Positions 24,986 through 34,454 of a DNA stretch of 64,000 nt are shown piece after piece. Below the pieces are notes generated by a model that saw only the letters and a program-made list of their open reading frames with translations, searched no databases and was not told where the DNA came from. The stretch comes from JAVEDQ01 sp963783105 (GTDB lineage Bacteria; Actinomycetota; Actinomycetes; Frankiales; Frankiaceae). Every line of letters starts with the position of its first letter. The stretch's first letter is position 1. The translations under genes and the position numbers were made by a program. The stretch spans positions 1 to 64,000 of the forward strand of contig CAWAMI010000001.1 of assembly GCA_963783105.1 (NCBI GenBank). The letters are read 5' to 3'.

Positions 24986-27340
24986 ATGGGTCGGCTCTCG
25001 CGCGTCTGGCTCGTGCTGCCCATCGCCACCGTTTGGCTGCTGGTGCCCGGCCCGTCCGACGGCCTCCGGACGTTCGGGATCAACCTCGTCCTCATCGCCG
25101 TGCCGGCCGCCGCGGGATTCGCCTGCGTGTCCACCGCCCTGCGCCGGCGGAGGAGCGGCGGCTCGCAGCTCAGCTTCTGGTTACTCGGCGCCGGGTGCCT
25201 GTCGTGGTCGCTCGGCAACGCGGTCTGGACCGTTCTGGTCGCCCTCGGGGCGACGACGGCCTACGTGCCCTCGCCCGCCGACCCGTTCTACTACGCCCTG
25301 ATCCCCTGCACGGCCGCGGCGCTGATAGCGCTGCCGCACCGGGCCCGCAGCATGAGCGCCCGCCTCCGCCGGCTGTGCGACAGCCTGATCGTCGCGACCA
25401 GCCTGCTCGCCGTCGGCTATCCCCTTTTCGTCCTGCCGATTTTCGACGGCCTGACCGACCCGCTCGGCATCGCCGTCGCGATCGCCTACCCGACCGGCGA
25501 CTTCGTGCTGCTGACCCTCGCCATTCCCCTGGCGCTGGGCGCGGCCCCGCGGTGGCGCGGCGTGATGCTCCGACTCTGCGCCGCCCTGCTGCCGCTCACC
25601 GCGGCGGACGTCGCCTACTGCATCACCAGCAGCATGGGCACCTACAGCACGGCGTCCCCGATCTGTCTCGGCTGGATCGCCGCCTTCTGCGCGGTGCTCG
25701 TCTTCGCGCTCGGCTCGCCGTCCGGCCGCCGGGCCGGCAGTTCGGCCCCCGTCGTCCTCCGGGCTCGCACCAGGACTGCGCTCACCCTGCTCCGCCACGT
25801 CCCGATCCTCGCCGCCGCCGGGACGGCGCTGGTCCTCCTGCTCGACGACCGGCTGAACCGGATCACGGGCGTCGCCGTCCTGCTCGTGCTCGTCCTCAGC
25901 GCGCTCCGGCAGCAGCTCGCGTTGTGGGAGAACACCACGCTCACCCTCGAGCTCGAGTCCCGCGTCGAGCAACGCACCGAACAGCTCGCCGTCCTCGCCT
26001 ACACCGATCCCCTGACCCGGCTCGCCAACCGGGCCCGCTTCGCTCTCCGGCTGGCCGAGACCACGGCCGACGAGCCGGTGCTGCTCCTCATCGACCTCGA
26101 CGGCTTCAAGGTCGTCAACGACACACTGGGGCACGCCGAAGGGGACGAGCTGCTCGCCCAGGTCGCCAACCGGTTGCGCCGCTCCTGCGCCGGCGCCGAC
26201 GTGCTGGCCCGGCTCGGGGGTGACGAGTTCGCCGTCCTGCTGGGCCGGTGCACGCTCCAGTCGGCCGCGGGCTTCGCCGAGCGGGTGCTCGACGGCCTCA
26301 CGGCGCCCTTCATGCTCGGACGCGCCGAGGTGCGGCTCGGCGCCAGCATCGGCATCGCCGGCGTCGTGAGTGGAGACGGTGACTCCGAGAACGACGGTGA
26401 CACCGGCGACGGCGATCGGGACCTGTTGCGGCACGCCGACCTCGCCATGTATGCCGCCAAGGCCGCGGGCCGCAACTGCTGGCGCGCCTTCGACCCCGCG
26501 ATGGGGCGGGCGGCGGAAGGGCGACGCGCCCTCGTGGAGGACCTGCGGACCGCCGTCGCCGCCGGCGAGCTGAGCCTGGCCTACCAGCCCATCGTCGAGC
26601 TCGGGACCGGCCGGCTGCTCGGCGCCGAGGCCCTGCTCCGCTGGCAGCACCCCGAGCACGGCATGGTCCCGCCGGACGTCTTCGTCCCGCTCGCCGAGGA
26701 GACCGGGCTCATCGTCCCGCTCGGCGCCTGGGTGCTGAGCGAGGCCTGCGCCCAGGCGGCCCGGTGGCGGGAAGGGCTGGCCGACGGCACCTTCGCCATC
26801 AGCGTCAACCTCTCGGTGCATCAGCTGCAGCCCTCGTTCGTCGCCCACGTCGCCGCCGTCCTCGCCGAGACCGGGCTGCCGGCCCAGGATCTGCTGCTCG
26901 AGGTGACCGAGAGCGTCTTCATGGACGACGACCGGACCGACCCGGAGCTGCTGCAGGAGATCCGGCGGCTGGGCCCGCGGATCCTGCTGGACGACTTCGG
27001 GACCGGCTACAGCTCGCTGAGCTACCTGCAGCGCTTCCCCGTCGACGGCCTGAAGATCGACCGGTCCTTCGTCGCCCCGCTCGCGGACGGCGACGGCGGA
27101 GTCATCGCCGAGGCGGTCCTGCGGATCGCCGACAGCCTGGACCTCGCCGTGATCGCCGAGGGCGTCGAGGAACCCGCCCAGCGGGAGGCGCTGATCGGTC
27201 TTGGCTGCCGCGTCGGACAAGGCTTCGGGCTGCTCCCACCGATGCCGGCGTCGTCGCTGGACGGGCTGCTGAGCGGGGCGACGACGGTGCCGCTCCCCCG
27301 CACGGTCGGCGCCGCGCCGTCGTGGCACCTGGTGCGCTGA
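24986..27340 (+). CDS. Membrane GGDEF-EAL cyclic-di-GMP protein
   Basis: A 784-residue protein. About 290 residues of N-terminal membrane domain hold some eight to nine hydrophobic segments (LPIATVWLLVPG to ITGVAVLLVLVLSAL), followed by a short coiled coil (TLTLELESRVEQRTEQL). The GGDEF domain has LAYTDPLTRLANR, LLLIDLDGFKVVNDTLGH and an intact GGDEF in RLGGDEFAVLL. The EAL domain has an intact GAEALLRW, the ENxSV-type NLSVHQLQ, TESVFMDD, LDDFGTGYSSLSYL and KIDRSFV. Both diguanylate cyclase and phosphodiesterase centres look complete; which dominates cannot be told. ATG 24986 follows GAGGGGGGTC. It is a single-gene unit, probably sensing a membrane or envelope signal. Confidence 0.92.
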   Translation: MGRLSRVWLVLPIATVWLLVPGPSDGLRTFGINLVLIAVPAAAGFACVSTALRRRRSGGSQLSFWLLGAGCLSWSLGNAVWTVLVALGATTAYVPSPADPFYYALIPCTAAALIALPHRARSMSARLRRLCDSLIVATSLLAVGYPLFVLPIFDGLTDPLGIAVAIAYPTGDFVLLTLAIPLALGAAPRWRGVMLRLCAALLPLTAADVAYCITSSMGTYSTASPICLGWIAAFCAVLVFALGSPSGRRAGSSAPVVLRARTRTALTLLRHVPILAAAGTALVLLLDDRLNRITGVAVLLVLVLSALRQQLALWENTTLTLELESRVEQRTEQLAVLAYTDPLTRLANRARFALRLAETTADEPVLLLIDLDGFKVVNDTLGHAEGDELLAQVANRLRRSCAGADVLARLGGDEFAVLLGRCTLQSAAGFAERVLDGLTAPFMLGRAEVRLGASIGIAGVVSGDGDSENDGDTGDGDRDLLRHADLAMYAAKAAGRNCWRAFDPAMGRAAEGRRALVEDLRTAVAAGELSLAYQPIVELGTGRLLGAEALLRWQHPEHGMVPPDVFVPLAEETGLIVPLGAWVLSEACAQAARWREGLADGTFAISVNLSVHQLQPSFVAHVAAVLAETGLPAQDLLLEVTESVFMDDDRTDPELLQEIRRLGPRILLDDFGTGYSSLSYLQRFPVDGLKIDRSFVAPLADGDGGVIAEAVLRIADSLDLAVIAEGVEEPAQREALIGLGCRVGQGFGLLPPMPASSLDGLLSGATTVPLPRTVGAAPSWHLVR

Positions 27341-27462
27341 GCCCGTCGCGGGCCTTTCACAATCTCCGCCCAACAGCGGCCACACATAGTCGGACTCGCA
27401 GGTCATGTGCCGACTCGTCCCGGTTGCGGTCGACCCGGCAGACGCCTACCTTGCGCGCCGCG

Positions 27463-27508
27463 CGCCGGAGGCTTGCCCGGCCGGTTGGGCGGTCGCCGGC
27501 CTCCGGCG
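27463..27508. promoter_or_regulatory. 10-bp inverted repeat in the leader of the second oxidase
   Basis: CGCCGGAGGC at 27463-27472 is the exact reverse complement of GCCTCCGGCG at 27499-27508, with 26 bases between them, ending 52 bases before the oxidase ATG. It could be an operator or an mRNA hairpin. Confidence 0.4.
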
Positions 27509-27560
27509 TGTGCAGACCCACCCGGACGTCCGGGACCGCACCGCCACGAAGGACCGCGCG

Positions 27561-29039
27561 ATGACCCAGCCCGCCAGCTCCACCGCCCTCAACTCGACCG
27601 CCCTCAATCAGGCCGCCGTCGACGCGCTCGAAGCGAAGCTCCGCGGCCCCCTGGTCCGCGCCGGCTCCGCCGACTACGAGGACGCCCGGCCGGTCCACAA
27701 CAAGTGGATAGACGTACGTCCTCAGCTGATCGCCCAGTGCCGCGACGTCGCGGACGTCATGGCCGGTGTCGCCTTCGCCCGCGAGCAGGGCATCGACCTC
27801 GCCATCCGGGGCGGCGCCCACAACGGCCCCGGCCTCGGCACCTGCGAGGGGCTGGTCCTCGACCTGAAGGCGATCAACAACGTTCGCGTCGACCCGGCCG
27901 CGCGCACGGCGACCGTCGGCGGCGGCGCGCAGTACGGCGACGTCGACCACGCGACCTACCCGTTCGGCCTCGCCACCCCGTCCGGGATCATCTCCACAAC
28001 CGGCGTCGGCGGCCTGACCCTCGGCGGCGGCATCGGCCACCTCGCCCGCAAGTACGGCCTGTCGATCGACAACATGCTCGCCGCGGACGTCGTCCTCGCC
28101 GACGGCTCGATGGTCACCGCCAGCGAGAGCAGCGAGCCCGACCTGTTCTGGGCGCTGCGCGGCGGCGGCGGCAACTTCGGCGCCGTCACGTCGTTCACCT
28201 TCAAGCTCAACCCCGTCAAGGACGTCATCGCCGGGCCGACCTTCTTCCCGATCGAGCGCTCGGCCGAGATCCTCGCCTGGTACCGCGAGTTCCTGCCGTC
28301 CCTGCCCGAGGACCTCACCGGCTTCTTCGCCTACCTCAGCGTCCCGCCGGCGCCGCCGTTCCCGCCCGAGCTGCACCTGCAGAAGGTGTGCGCCGTCGTC
28401 TGGTGCTACACCGGCGACCCAGCGGCGTTCGACGACCTGTTCGCGCCGGTCCGAGCGATGAACCCGATCCTCGACGGCGTCGCGCCGATGCCGTTCCCGG
28501 CGATCCAGTCCGCCTTCGACCCGCTGTTCCCGCCGCGGGAGGACAACTGGTACTGGCGGGCCGACTTCGTGAAGACGATCTCCGACGACGCGGTCGCCGC
28601 GCACGCCGAGCACGGCGCGAAGATGCCGACCTGGAAGTCGACGATGCACCTGTATCCCATCGACGGCGCGGTGAACCGGGTGCCCGAGGACGCCACCGCC
28701 TTCGCCTACCGCGACTGCACCTGGGCGTCGGTGATCGTCGGCGTCGACCCCGACAACGGCGTCAAGGACCAGTTGCGGCAGTGGTGCGTCGACTACTACG
28801 ACGCGCTGCACCCGCACTCGGCCGGCGGCGCCTACGTCAACATGATGATGAACGAGGGCGACGAGCGGATCGCCGCGGCCTACCGGGGCAACTACGACCG
28901 GCTGCGCCAGGTCAAGGCCGCCTACGACCCGGACAACCTGTTCCACATCAACCAGAACATCCCGCCCGCGATGCAGCCCGGCCTCGTGCCGCGGGTGCGT
29001 CCCGCCTCCGAGGCGCGGAGCGGGGCGCGGATGGGCTGA
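27561..29039 (+). CDS. FAD-binding oxidoreductase, berberine-bridge type (paralog)
   Basis: A 492-residue PCMH/BBE flavoprotein, similar throughout to the one at 9221. IRGGAHNGPGLG near residue 80 carries the flavin-linking His; TTGVGGLTLGGGIGHLARKYG and ALRGGGGNFGAVT complete the FAD site; NYDRLRQVKAAYDPDNLFHINQNI is the BBE end. ATG 27561 is preceded by AAGGA; the frame is open upstream to 27405 but has no better site. A 15-residue Arg/Ala-rich tail follows the BBE segment. It lacks the palindromes that precede the first oxidase. Substrate unknown. Confidence 0.88.
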   Translation: MTQPASSTALNSTALNQAAVDALEAKLRGPLVRAGSADYEDARPVHNKWIDVRPQLIAQCRDVADVMAGVAFAREQGIDLAIRGGAHNGPGLGTCEGLVLDLKAINNVRVDPAARTATVGGGAQYGDVDHATYPFGLATPSGIISTTGVGGLTLGGGIGHLARKYGLSIDNMLAADVVLADGSMVTASESSEPDLFWALRGGGGNFGAVTSFTFKLNPVKDVIAGPTFFPIERSAEILAWYREFLPSLPEDLTGFFAYLSVPPAPPFPPELHLQKVCAVVWCYTGDPAAFDDLFAPVRAMNPILDGVAPMPFPAIQSAFDPLFPPREDNWYWRADFVKTISDDAVAAHAEHGAKMPTWKSTMHLYPIDGAVNRVPEDATAFAYRDCTWASVIVGVDPDNGVKDQLRQWCVDYYDALHPHSAGGAYVNMMMNEGDERIAAAYRGNYDRLRQVKAAYDPDNLFHINQNIPPAMQPGLVPRVRPASEARSGARMG

Positions 29040-29081
29040 CGGGGTCCCGGTCGGGGGCGGTGACGGGACGCCGCACAGGAA

Positions 29082-29142
29082 GACCGTCGGCACGAGCCTG
29101 GGCGCAATGACCGGCGCCGGTAGCCCGCTCGTGCCGACGGTC
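29082..29142. terminator. 16-bp perfect-stem hairpin after the oxidase
   Basis: GACCGTCGGCACGAGC at 29082-29097 pairs exactly with GCTCGTGCCGACGGTC at 29127-29142. The loop contains GGGC/GCCC arms and the palindrome ACCGGCGCCGGT. It lies 42 bases after the oxidase stop and is most simply a rho-independent-type terminator without a T tract; a REP-like element is possible. Confidence 0.6.
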
Positions 29143-29198
29143 GCGGCGTGGCCACGACCTGGCGGGGTGGGCGGTCATGCTGTGCACTGTCCGCCATC

Positions 29199-29227
29199 TG
29201 GTACCAATACACCACTGACGGTAGAGT
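29199..29227 (+). promoter_or_regulatory. vapBC3 promoter, leaderless type
   Basis: TAGAGT at 29222-29227 is a -10 box 6 bases before GTG 29234. About 17 bases upstream, the perfect 8-bp palindrome TGGTACCA (29199-29206) overlaps the -35 position and is a candidate autorepression site. Confidence 0.5.
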
Positions 29228-29233
29228 TCCACC

Positions 29234-29500
29234 GTGGCGCTCAACATCAAGGACCCCACCACCGAGGCCCTGGCCGCGGAGGTCGCCAGGTTGACGGGTG
29301 AGTCGAAGACAGGCGCCATCCGCCAGTCCCTGCGGGAACGCCGGGAACGACTTCGGGCGCAACAGGGGCTCTCCGACGGTCGCCTACGCCGATTCCTTCT
29401 GGACGAGGCCTGGCCGCAGATCCCCGTCGAGCTCATCGGCACCTCCGTCGACAAGAACGAGAGGGAACGACTGCTCGGGTTCGGGAGCGAGGGCGTGTGA
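29234..29500 (+). CDS. VapB-type antitoxin 3 (Rv0623-like)
   Basis: An 88-residue antitoxin of the PSK_trans_fac type. MALNIKDPTTEALAAEVARL, then TGESKTGAIRQSLRERRERL is the usual DNA-binding region, and the C-terminal VELIGTSVDKNERERLLGF is the toxin-binding tail. The start is GTG 29234, six bases after the -10 box. The stop overlaps the vapC start (GTGTGA). This pair belongs to a different VapBC subfamily from the other two in the window. Confidence 0.88.
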   Translation: MALNIKDPTTEALAAEVARLTGESKTGAIRQSLRERRERLRAQQGLSDGRLRRFLLDEAWPQIPVELIGTSVDKNERERLLGFGSEGV

Positions 29501-29919
29501 TCGTCGACTCCTCCGCCGTGCTCGCGGTGCTGTTCCGGGAGTCCCATGCCGATGCGGTGGTCGCGGAGCTCGAGGCGGCGCAGCGGGCTGGGATCGGTGC
29601 GCCGACAGCGGTGGAGGCCGGCATCGTGCTGACGGCACGCCTCGGCGTGACCGGCCGCTCGCTCCTCGCGCGCTTCCTGGCGGAAGCCTCGATCGACGTC
29701 CTGCCGTTGTCCGCGGAGCACTGGCCACACGCGGTCGACGCCTATGTCCGCTTCGGCAAGGGCCGCCACCCCGCCGGGCTCAACTTCGGCGACTGCCTCA
29801 CCTATGCGGTGGCCCGGCATGCCCGGCAGCCCCTGCTCTGCGTCGGTCAGGACTTCCCGCAGACCGACCTGGAGATCGTCGACATCGCTGATCCGACGGA
29901 CGGGAACCGGAAGCCTTGA
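29497..29919 (+). CDS. VapC-type PIN-domain toxin 3 (Rv0624-like)
   Basis: A 140-residue PIN ribonuclease. Acidic residues: Asp in MIVDSSAVLAVLF (4), Glu in APTAVEAGIVL near 41, Asp in LNFGDCLTYAVA near 98 and Asp in LLCVGQDFPQTDLE near 117. GTG 29497 is coupled to vapB3. The module is intact. It is followed by 147 bases before the SNF2 helicase gene, whose promoter is separate. Confidence 0.88.
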   Translation: MIVDSSAVLAVLFRESHADAVVAELEAAQRAGIGAPTAVEAGIVLTARLGVTGRSLLARFLAEASIDVLPLSAEHWPHAVDAYVRFGKGRHPAGLNFGDCLTYAVARHARQPLLCVGQDFPQTDLEIVDIADPTDGNRKP

Positions 29920-30012
29920 CTGGTCCGGCTGCGGACCGAGCTCGTCCGGTCAGAGCTCGGCCGGTCACATCGGTCGGACAACCCTGGCCGACGCGCCACC
30001 CGAGCGGCCGAT

Positions 30013-30035
30013 TCTGTCGGACCCCGCGCATAGCG
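30013..30035 (+). promoter_or_regulatory. PafBC-like DNA-damage promoter of the SNF2 gene
   Basis: CTGTCGGAC (30013-30021), eight bases, then TAGCGT (30030-30035) fits the TTGTCRGTG-N8-TANNNT pattern known for PafBC-dependent promoters of mycobacteria, with one mismatch in the first T. It lies 31 bases before the SNF2 ATG. Confidence 0.55.
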
Positions 30036-30066
30036 TGCCGACAGCGGACGAACGGAGGTCGACGCG

Positions 30067-33000
30067 ATGCGGATGACGGCGGACGAGGCGACGCTCGCGC
30101 GAATGGTCGGCGTCGAGACCTTCCGCCGCGGCCGCCGCTACGCCGACGAAGGTGCGGTCCTCGACGTCGAGGTGGACCACGACTGCTGCGGCGCCGTCGG
30201 TGATGTCTCGGGAAGCGGCCCCGTCCCGTACGAGACGAAGGTCGCCGTCCGCTGGGCGGCGGACGGCTCACTCAAGACCTTCACCGGCCGCTGCAGCTGC
30301 CCGGTGCAGGTCAACTGCAAGCACGCGGTCGCAGTGGTGCTCGCCGGGCTGCTCGACGGCGACGAGGAACCGCGGCAGCCGGCGGTCCCCTGGTCGCCGG
30401 CAGGTGGGTCGCCCTCCGCCGCCGTCACCCCGCTCCACGCGCCGTGGGAACGCTCCCTGCTGGCGCTGGTGCAGCAGGACGACGAGTCGGACGATGCCGT
30501 CGCCCGCGTCGCCCTGCAGCTCGAACTCCGCAACGCGTTGGCCGGCGCACGTGCGGCACGCATCGAGCTCCGGCCGGTCCTGCCGGGTCGCAACGGCGGC
30601 TGGGTCCGGACCGGCGTCTCCTGGCACGCGCTGACCTACACGCCCTACCAGTTCTCCCGCATCCCAACGGCGCAGGTCCGGCTGCTGCAGGAGATCGCGG
30701 CGCTCGACCGAAGCGGAACCCCGTCCTACTACTCGTACTCGAGCGACGCGGCGATCGACCTCGTCTCCTTCCACAGCCGCCGCCTCTGGGACCTGCTCGC
30801 CGAGGCCCAGGCGCTCGGGCTGCCGCTGGTCGCGGGCAAGGGCGACGGCGTTCCGTTGCTGCTGCCGGAGCCGGTCGAGGTCACGGTCGACGTCCGGCGG
30901 CAGGGCGAAGACCTTCGCCTCGAGCCGCGTCTCGTCGTCGGCTCCAACGAGCCGCAGTTCGGGGCCCGGGTGCTGATCGGGGACACCTCCGCGCACGGCG
31001 TCGCCTGGTGGCGGGACGCCGACGCAGGCGAGCTGGGACGGCTGCACCTGGCTCGGCTGGCGAGCCCCGCCGATGGCGGGCTGCGGGAGCTGATCGAGAC
31101 GGGCGGAGTGACCGTCCCGGAGGCCCAGCGGGAGCGGTTCCTCTCCCGCTACTATCCGGTGCTCCGCGAACGGGTGGTGCTCACCAGCACCGACGCGTCG
31201 GTGGAGCTTCCGCAGCCCGAACCTCCGGTGCTGCAGCTGTCCGTGGGGCACCTGCCGGGGCATCGAGCCGAGCTGGAGTGGCAGTGGCGCTACCGGATCG
31301 GCGAGGCAGTTCAACTGCATCCCCTCCGTCCCGCGACGCTTCGGCCGCGCGGCCGCGACCTCGCCGCGGAGAGAGCCCGGCTCGAGGAGGTCGTGCCGGC
31401 GGCCAAGTCCCTGCCGGACCTGTGGGAACTGCCGGTCGGCGCCGAAGCGGTCGAGACGCCGCACGGCGAGGCGCCGGGCGAGCGCAGGTTGCGGGACCGG
31501 GTCGCGCTGTCCGGCATGGCCGTCGTCGCGCTGCTCGGCGAGGTGCTGCCTCAGCTGGAGGCCGTCCCGGACCTGGTTCTGCAGATCAGCGGCAGCCCGG
31601 CCGACTACCGCGAGGCGAACGCGGCGCCGGTCATCGAGATCGACGGGGACGCGGTCGACGGCGGCCGGGACTGGTTCGACCTCGCGGTCACGGTGACCGT
31701 CGACGGTGAGGACGTGCCGTTCCCGCTGCTGTTCAGCGCCCTCGCGTCCGGCCGCCGGGAGCTGATCCTGCCGAGCGGCACCTGGTTCGCCCTGGACCGG
31801 CCGGAGTTCAGCGTGCTGGCCGACCTGATCGCGGAAGCACGGTCGCTGCAGGACCACGACGACGGCACCCTGCGGCTGTCTCGCTACCAGGCGAGCTTCT
31901 GGGCGGAGCTGGAGCAGATCGGTGTGGTCACCGGGCAGGCCGTCGCGTGGCAGCGGCAGGTGCGGAGCCTGGCCGACATCGACGCCCTCGTCGAGCCGCC
32001 GGCGCCCGCCGGGCTGCAGGCCGACCTGCGCCCCTACCAGCGCGTCGGCTACTCCTGGCTGTCGCTCCTCCACCGGCACGGGCTCGGGGGCGTCCTTGCC
32101 GATGAGATGGGCCTGGGAAAGACGCTGCAGGCGCTGGCGTTGATGGCCTCCGCCCGCGAGGCGGACCCGGCGGCCGCCCCGTTCCTGGTGGTCGCCCCCA
32201 CCAGCGTCGTCACCAACTGGGCGTCCGAGTGCCGCCGCTTCGCGCCGGATCTCACGGTGCGGGTCGTCACCGAGACCCGGGCCAAGCGGAAGCAGGACCT
32301 GTGGGAGGTGGTCGGCGACGCGGACGTCGTGCTGACCTCCTACACGCTGTTCCGGCTGGAGTCGGAGGACTACGAGGGCCTGCCCTGGTCGGGGCTGGTG
32401 CTCGACGAGGCGCAGTTCGTGAAGAACCACAAGTCGAAGGCCTACGCCTGCGCCCGCCGGCTGCCGGCACCGTTCAAGCTCGCGATCACCGGCACCCCCA
32501 TGGAGAACAACCTGATGGAGCTGTGGTCGCTGTTGTCGATCACCGCTCCGGGCCTGTTTCCCGACCCGCGCCGGTTCGACGAGACGTACCGGACGCCGAT
32601 CGAGAAGGGTCAGGACGCCGATCTGCTCGAGCGGCTTCGCCGCCGGGTGCGACCGCTCATGCTGCGGCGGTCCAAGGACGAGGTGGTGCGCGACCTGCCT
32701 GCCAAGCAGGAGCAGGTCCTGGAGCTGCCGCTCAACCCGAAGCACCGCAAGGTGTACCAAACGCATCTGCAGCGGGAGCGGCAGAAGGTGCTCGGTCTGC
32801 TCGGCAACCTGGAGAAGCACCGGTTCGAGGTGTTCCGCTCGCTGACCCTGCTGCGGCAGGCGAGCCTCGACGCGGCGCTGGTCGACCCGAGGTACGCCGA
32901 CATCCCGTCGACGAAGCTCGACCACCTCAGCGACCAGCTCGACGAGATCACCCGAGAGGGCCACCGAGTGCTCGTCTTCAGTCAGTTCACCCGGTTCCTG

Positions 33001-33411
33001 GAGCATGCCCGGCTGCGAGCCCAGTCCGCCGGGCTCGACCACTGCTACCTCGACGGCAAGACGAAGGACCGCGCCGCCGTCATCGAACGGTTCAAGAGCG
33101 GCGAGGCCCCGGTCTTCTTCATCAGCCTCAAGGCCGGCGGCTTCGGACTCAACCTGACCGAGGCCGACTACTGCATCCTGCTGGACCCGTGGTGGAACCC
33201 GGCCGCCGAGGCGCAGGCGGTCGACCGGGTGCACCGGATCGGCCAGAGCAAGCAGGTCATGGTCTACCGGCTGGTCGCTCAGGAGACGATCGAGGAGAAG
33301 GTGATGGCGCTCAAGGCCGGCAAGTCGGCCCTGTTCAGCAGCGTCATGGACGGCGGCGACTTCGCCGGCGGCGCGCTGTCGGCCGACGACATCCGGGGCA
33401 TGCTGAGCTGA
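30067..33411 (+). CDS. SWIM-domain SNF2-family helicase/ATPase
   Basis: A 1114-residue DNA-dependent ATPase. A SWIM zinc finger (CSCPVQVNCKH, residues 79-89) opens the protein. About 560 residues of an SNF2-associated region follow. The helicase core has LADEMGLGKTLQAL near 680 (motif I), VVAPTSVVTNW (Ia), LVLDEAQFVKNHKSK (II, DEAQ), ITGTPMENNLMELWSLL (III), then in the second lobe FSQFTRFLEHAR (IV), SLKAGGFGLNLTEAD (V) and QAVDRVHRIGQ (VI). ATG 30067 follows GGAGG. Family members remodel protein-DNA complexes or act in repair; the PafBC-like promoter supports a repair role. It stands alone on the plus strand and converges on the LLM gene. Confidence 0.95.
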   Translation: MRMTADEATLARMVGVETFRRGRRYADEGAVLDVEVDHDCCGAVGDVSGSGPVPYETKVAVRWAADGSLKTFTGRCSCPVQVNCKHAVAVVLAGLLDGDEEPRQPAVPWSPAGGSPSAAVTPLHAPWERSLLALVQQDDESDDAVARVALQLELRNALAGARAARIELRPVLPGRNGGWVRTGVSWHALTYTPYQFSRIPTAQVRLLQEIAALDRSGTPSYYSYSSDAAIDLVSFHSRRLWDLLAEAQALGLPLVAGKGDGVPLLLPEPVEVTVDVRRQGEDLRLEPRLVVGSNEPQFGARVLIGDTSAHGVAWWRDADAGELGRLHLARLASPADGGLRELIETGGVTVPEAQRERFLSRYYPVLRERVVLTSTDASVELPQPEPPVLQLSVGHLPGHRAELEWQWRYRIGEAVQLHPLRPATLRPRGRDLAAERARLEEVVPAAKSLPDLWELPVGAEAVETPHGEAPGERRLRDRVALSGMAVVALLGEVLPQLEAVPDLVLQISGSPADYREANAAPVIEIDGDAVDGGRDWFDLAVTVTVDGEDVPFPLLFSALASGRRELILPSGTWFALDRPEFSVLADLIAEARSLQDHDDGTLRLSRYQASFWAELEQIGVVTGQAVAWQRQVRSLADIDALVEPPAPAGLQADLRPYQRVGYSWLSLLHRHGLGGVLADEMGLGKTLQALALMASAREADPAAAPFLVVAPTSVVTNWASECRRFAPDLTVRVVTETRAKRKQDLWEVVGDADVVLTSYTLFRLESEDYEGLPWSGLVLDEAQFVKNHKSKAYACARRLPAPFKLAITGTPMENNLMELWSLLSITAPGLFPDPRRFDETYRTPIEKGQDADLLERLRRRVRPLMLRRSKDEVVRDLPAKQEQVLELPLNPKHRKVYQTHLQRERQKVLGLLGNLEKHRFEVFRSLTLLRQASLDAALVDPRYADIPSTKLDHLSDQLDEITREGHRVLVFSQFTRFLEHARLRAQSAGLDHCYLDGKTKDRAAVIERFKSGEAPVFFISLKAGGFGLNLTEADYCILLDPWWNPAAEAQAVDRVHRIGQSKQVMVYRLVAQETIEEKVMALKAGKSALFSSVMDGGDFAGGALSADDIRGMLS

Positions 33412-33502
33412 CGGCAGGAGGGGAGCTGGGCGACCCCTCGTCGGCGGCCGCGTCGAGCGGGCCGCGACGGCGGCGACCGGTTGGCCGGGGCCGGATGACG
33501 CC

Positions 33503-34445
33503 TCAGCGCAACGCGTGGTGGCCGAGGTACGGCATCACCTGCTCCGCCACCCGCTCGAGCTGACCGACCGGGTCGACGACCGGCCACAGCAGCACCTCGC
33601 GGGCTCCCGCCGCCGCGTAGTGGTTGAGCAGGTCGACGCAGTGCTCGCGCGTTGCCCACCGGCAGGATCCGCGCGAGCTCGTCGGGGTCGCGGGAGAGCA
33701 CGGGGGCGAGCACGTCGGCCAGCGTGCTGCGGGCCTCCTCGGGACGGTCGGTGAGGTGCAGCCACATGGTGGCGATGGCGTCCGGGAACCCGGCCGGGTC
33801 CCGTCCGACCGCGTGCAGGTGACCGTCGAGCCGTGCCCGGGCGTCCGCGTAGCGCGACGGGGTCGTGTTGTAGCCCGAGGCGAGCCAGCCGTCGGCGTGC
33901 GCCGCCATCGCCCGCAACCGGGCGTCGGACCCCCAGCTGCCGAACCACACCTGGGGCGGCGTCGCCGGCAGCGGGTCGAGGCGCAGATCCGCCTCCGCGT
34001 AGAAGCGGCCGGGCGGCACCGGCTCGCCGCGGACGAGCGCCCGCACCACCTGTAAGGCTTCGTCGAACTGCGCCCAGCGGGTGTCGAAATCGCGGCCGAC
34101 CGCGGCGTAGTCGGCGCGGCTCGAGCCGGGCCCGAGGCCGGCGACGACCGGGCCCGTCGCGAGCAGGGCAAGGGTCGACAGCGTCTTCGCGAGCACGGCG
34201 GGATGCCGGACCACGGGCAGCGAGACGGTGGTCGCGAGGGTCAGATCCCCGGCGGCCGCGAGCACGGCGGCCAGCGCCGTCGGCCCGTCCAGCCAGGGCC
34301 GGCGCCAGACGAGATGGTCGTTCGCGGCGAGCGTGCTGAAGCCCAGCCGATGCGCGGTCGACGCGTAGCGGCACAGCTCGTCGACCGTCGCCGCCGGCCC
34401 GGCGAGGCTCGCCAGCGGGAGGTGCGCGCCGAGCCGAAGTCGCAC
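33503..34445 (-). pseudogene. LLM-class flavin oxidoreductase, one frameshift
   Basis: From GTG 34445 the frame encodes a bacterial luciferase-like monooxygenase: LRLGAHLPLASLAGPA, FSTLAANDHLVWRRPWLDG, LATTVSLPVVRHP, GLGPGSSRADYAAVG and PQVWFGSWGSDARLRAMA. Near 33652 one extra A (GGCAACGCG instead of GGCACGCG) shifts the frame; the next frame gives REHCVDLLNHYAAAGAREVL and LLWPVVDPVGQLERVAEQV and stops at 33503, the expected C-terminus. Frame-corrected length is about 314 residues, as usual. It uses F420 or FMN in relatives. It is the third gene after the phosphotransferase and methyltransferase, 9 bases downstream. The single shift may be recent or a sequence error. Confidence 0.75.
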
Positions 34446-34454
34446 GCCCGGCCC

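Noticed and set aside
25181..27406. 741-codon open frame opposite GGDEF-EAL
   Set aside because: Antisense to a fully conserved enzyme.
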